A DNA stretch of 64,000 bases from Paenibacillus brasilensis. GTDB lineage: Bacteria; Bacillota; Bacilli; Paenibacillales; Paenibacillaceae. A program made the position numbers and the translations under genes. Shown piece by piece: positions 61,258-64,000 of this stretch. The stretch's first letter is position 1. Each line of letters starts with the position of its first letter. The DNA is taken from positions 1,441,001-1,505,000 of the forward strand of contig NZ_CP045298.1 in the NCBI RefSeq assembly GCF_009363115.1, read 5' to 3'. Below the pieces are notes generated by a model. That model saw only the letters and a program-made list of their open reading frames with translations, had not been told where the DNA came from and made no database searches.

Positions 61258-64000
61258 TCAGCCTGTGTTCCTTAATCCTGCGGCAATTCCGTTAATGGTC
61301 AACAATACCTCACGCAGCAACTCAGCATCGTCTCCATTTTGATCACGCAGCTCGCGTAGCTCACTAAGCAACTGAACCTGCAGATAGCTTAACGGATCGA
61401 CATAGGGATTACGTAACCGGATAGATTCCTGAATAACCGGCACGTCGTCCAAAATCTCGGATTGTCCGGTTATTTTCAAAATCAGTTCAGATGTCAGCTT
61501 GAACTCCGCTGAAATCTGTCCGAAAATACGCTGTCTTGCCTCTTCATTATCGGACATTCCCGCATATTCCTCAGCTATTAGCAAATCCGCTTTAGCAATC
61601 GCCATTTGCAGCGTATCAATAAGGGATCTGAAGAATGCCGAGTCCTTAAACATCGTTTGCAGCACCTTGAGGTTATCCTCATTGTTCTGATAAAAGCTTT
61701 GCAGGCCTGTTCCAGCCGCATACCATGCAGGTAACAAGTAGCGACTTTGTGTCCATGCAAAAACCCATGGAATGGCACGCAAGTCCTCAAAACGCTCGCT
61801 ATTCTTACGCTTGGACGGACGAGATCCAATATTCAGTTCGCCCAACTCAGGCAGCGGTGTCGATTCTTTGAAGAAAGCGAAGAAGTCCGAATCTCGGAAA
61901 ATCAAATCCTGATACTTGTTCAATGATACCTCGGAAATACGGGCAATGATCTCTTCCCAGCTTTCCTCGAACACTTCCTTCTTCCCGGAACGATGATATG
62001 CAGCAGCCGTAATCAAGGCTGAAGTCGCCTGCTCCAGACTCCGATAAGCAATGCCTTTGAGCGAGTAGCGGGATGATAGCACTTCGCCCTGCTCCGTAAT
62101 CTTAATTCCACCACCAATGGTATGAGGAGGTTGAGCCAGGATACTGCGGTTAAGCGGCATTCCTCCGCGGCCCAGTGCCCCACCACGACCGTGGAAGAAC
62201 TTCACTTTTACGCCAAACTCATTAACCACTTCTGTAATGCTGTTCATAGCGACCCGAAGCTCCCAGTTGGCCGTAACCACGCCGCCATCCTTGTTACTGT
62301 CCGAGTAGCCCAGCATGATCTCCTGAAGCTGATCCATTGCGGCTACAGATTGTCGATATACAGGCAAGTTCAACAATCTTCTCATAATACTTGGTGCAGC
62401 ATGCAGATCGTCTATCGTTTCAAACAAAGGAACGGATTGCAGTGTACATACGACAGTGCCACCTTTTTCAATGCGGAACAGCCCTGCTTCTTTGGCTAGC
62501 ACCATAACCTCCAGCAAGTCACTGGCTCCCTGGGTCATACTGATGAGGTAGCTTGTAATGGACTGCTTGCCGAATTCCTTCTGAGCCATATAAATCGTAC
62601 GATATACGTCAAGACATTCCTGCGTACTGTCGCTATATTTTAAATACGGCGAAGTAATCGGACGAGGTTCGTTCAGCAGCTTTTCCAGCAGATCTATCTT
62701 TTCTTCTTCTGGCAATTTACCGTAATCTGATACGATATTCATTTTAGAAAGAATTTCAGTCATCGCATTTTCATGCTCCTGACTATGCTGTCGTACATCC
62801 AGTGTAGCTGTATGGAATCCGAATAGCTCTACCTGGCGGATCATCTTTTGAATATACGTGTCCGCAACATAATCCGCAAAATGATGACGTAAGCTGTTAT
62901 CAATAACATTCAAGTCTGCAATTAGCTCTTCAGCAGAGCTATAACGTTCCTTGGTGCCCTGTTTACTTTCATCCAAAATGTTATTCACCTTGGCAATCAT
63001 GTATGCAAGTTTAATCCGATAAGGCTCTTTTTCGTTATGCCATACTTCCATCTTTTTGAGCGTAATATGCGTACGATCTTTTTCAATTGAAGCCAGCAGA
63101 TCATCTGAAACGCGCACAATGCTAGTGCTGAAGCTCAAGTATCCCATAAGTTCTTTCAGTGTGTGCTGATATTCTCTCAAAGCCAGCTTGCGTTGCATAC
63201 GTAATGTTTCCCAAGTTACATGAGCTGTCACAGACGGATTGCCATCCCGGTCTCCACCAATCCAGGAGCCAAATCTCAGATAAGTTGGAATGTGCCACTT
63301 TTGTTCGGGATAGTATTTGCTTAAACATCGCTCCAATTCCTGGTATACATCCGGCAATACATGAAACAATGTCTCATGAAAATAATACATTCCATTTCTT
63401 ACTTCATCTAATACGGTTGGCTTGCGGTCACGCAGCTCATCTGTCTGCCACAGTGTAATGACTTCATTCAGCAGATTCTCCCGTACCTGTTCCCGCTCAC
63501 GCAAGGTAAGCATCGGATTATCCAGCAGCATGACATCCTCAGAAATCCGCTTGTGGATATCCAGGATTACCCGTCGTGTTGCTTCTGTAGGATGTGCGGT
63601 CATAACCAGTTCCAGAGAGAGCTCCTCTAGCATGTTGGTAACGTCCTCGGCAGAGAATCCCCCTTGCTTAAGCTCCTGAACGGAACTTTCAATGGAGCCG
63701 GGTTGAACATCTTCACCAGCGTAATGCTCATAATCCCGCTTACGACGAATACGATGGTTTTGCTCAGCGATATTCACCAACTGAAAATAAATCGCAAACG
63801 CGCGAATAACCTGGTGACGAATATCCGTATCCAGTCCGCTGACCATTTGTTTGAAATTCTCATACAACTCCGGCTGATACCCGGCACGTAACGATTTACT
63901 TGTCTCACGTATTTTTTCCACGATATCCAAAAGTTCGTTGCCACCCTGATGAACCAAAACCTCACCAAGAATATTACCTAGAAAACGAACGTCCCGCCGC
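61258..64000 (-). CDS. ppc: Phosphoenolpyruvate carboxylase (5' end outside the window)
   Basis: The frame is open to the window edge; before VHQGGNELLD it reads RRDVRFLGNILGEVL, the conserved PEPC N-terminal region, so the GTG at 63957 is internal, not the start. Catalytic His in ELVMTAHPTEATRR, GGDRDGNPSVTAHVT, FHGRGGALGRGGMPLNRS and the C-terminal RNTG are present. Adds bicarbonate to PEP to give oxaloacetate, an anaplerotic step. About 914 residues visible; only a few N-terminal ones are missing. Confidence 0.95.
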   Translation of the reverse strand, partial: RRDVRFLGNILGEVLVHQGGNELLDIVEKIRETSKSLRAGYQPELYENFKQMVSGLDTDIRHQVIRAFAIYFQLVNIAEQNHRIRRKRDYEHYAGEDVQPGSIESSVQELKQGGFSAEDVTNMLEELSLELVMTAHPTEATRRVILDIHKRISEDVMLLDNPMLTLREREQVRENLLNEVITLWQTDELRDRKPTVLDEVRNGMYYFHETLFHVLPDVYQELERCLSKYYPEQKWHIPTYLRFGSWIGGDRDGNPSVTAHVTWETLRMQRKLALREYQHTLKELMGYLSFSTSIVRVSDDLLASIEKDRTHITLKKMEVWHNEKEPYRIKLAYMIAKVNNILDESKQGTKERYSSAEELIADLNVIDNSLRHHFADYVADTYIQKMIRQVELFGFHTATLDVRQHSQEHENAMTEILSKMNIVSDYGKLPEEEKIDLLEKLLNEPRPITSPYLKYSDSTQECLDVYRTIYMAQKEFGKQSITSYLISMTQGASDLLEVMVLAKEAGLFRIEKGGTVVCTLQSVPLFETIDDLHAAPSIMRRLLNLPVYRQSVAAMDQLQEIMLGYSDSNKDGGVVTANWELRVAMNSITEVVNEFGVKVKFFHGRGGALGRGGMPLNRSILAQPPHTIGGGIKITEQGEVLSSRYSLKGIAYRSLEQATSALITAAAYHRSGKKEVFEESWEEIIARISEVSLNKYQDLIFRDSDFFAFFKESTPLPELGELNIGSRPSKRKNSERFEDLRAIPWVFAWTQSRYLLPAWYAAGTGLQSFYQNNEDNLKVLQTMFKDSAFFRSLIDTLQMAIAKADLLIAEEYAGMSDNEEARQRIFGQISAEFKLTSELILKITGQSEILDDVPVIQESIRLRNPYVDPLSYLQVQLLSELRELRDQNGDDAELLREVLLTINGIAAGLRNTG

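Overview
The window looks like the chromosome of a low-to-mid GC, spore-forming Firmicute of the Paenibacillus type. Evidence: an H-type small acid-soluble spore protein (15.3 kb), a glmS ribozyme ahead of glmS, the linked sigW-rsiW-cdaA-cdaR-glmM-glmS block, strong AGGAGG-type ribosome binding sites, and secreted glucanase and pectinase genes or remnants. The genus is an inference; there is no rRNA here to settle it.

Layout. 0-27 kb is ordinary accessory metabolism: a cut-off GH81 glucanase, ribA-ribD, a flavin monooxygenase, three HxlR regulators, a DJ-1 protein, an AlaX tRNA editor, an MFS pump, a threonine aldolase, a Rieske oxidoreductase, a TetR-SDR-SDR group, a one-piece histidine kinase/response regulator, an erythromycin-esterase-like lipoprotein and a CPBP protease. 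Several gene remnants lie between them. At 21.7 kb a 123-bp mini-element carries the same ends as the full IS231-type element at 27.7-29.4 kb. 29.5-33.4 kb is a sucrose operon (GH32 invertase, CscB-like permease, LacI repressor). 33.7-35.0 kb holds decayed tnsA and tnsB genes.

35.4-47.8 kb is an arsenic island with two divergent arms: arsR-arsB-arsC-phosphatase leftward, and marR-small Cys protein-arsM-arsN rightward. Only arsB and marR look untouched. arsR is split by a 7.5-kb element (37781-45328) with TGT...ACA ends and an exact 5-bp target duplication (CCCTC); removing it and one CCCTC restores the arsR frame. The element has multi-site ends of Tn7 style and carries an IS110-family transposase, a broken IS3 copy and a three-gene cluster, nirJ1-nirJ2-nirDL, for heme-d1-type tetrapyrrole synthesis. 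A second copy of the IS110-carrying unit, 2.0 kb with the same Tn7-style ends, sits at 51003-53042.

47.9-53.3 kb, downstream of glmS, is a nested insertion zone. A different Tn7-style end with three repeated binding sites starts 23 bp after the glmS stop codon, the classical attTn7 position. A second copy of that end cuts an XRE regulator gene at 50.6 kb. IS30 and the second IS110 unit lie inside this zone.

53.3-64 kb is conserved housekeeping, all on the minus strand: ppc (5' end outside the window), sigW-rsiW (envelope stress), cdaA-cdaR (c-di-AMP), glmM, then glmS under its ribozyme. Together cdaA, cdaR, glmM and glmS tie c-di-AMP signalling to amino-sugar and cell-wall precursor supply.
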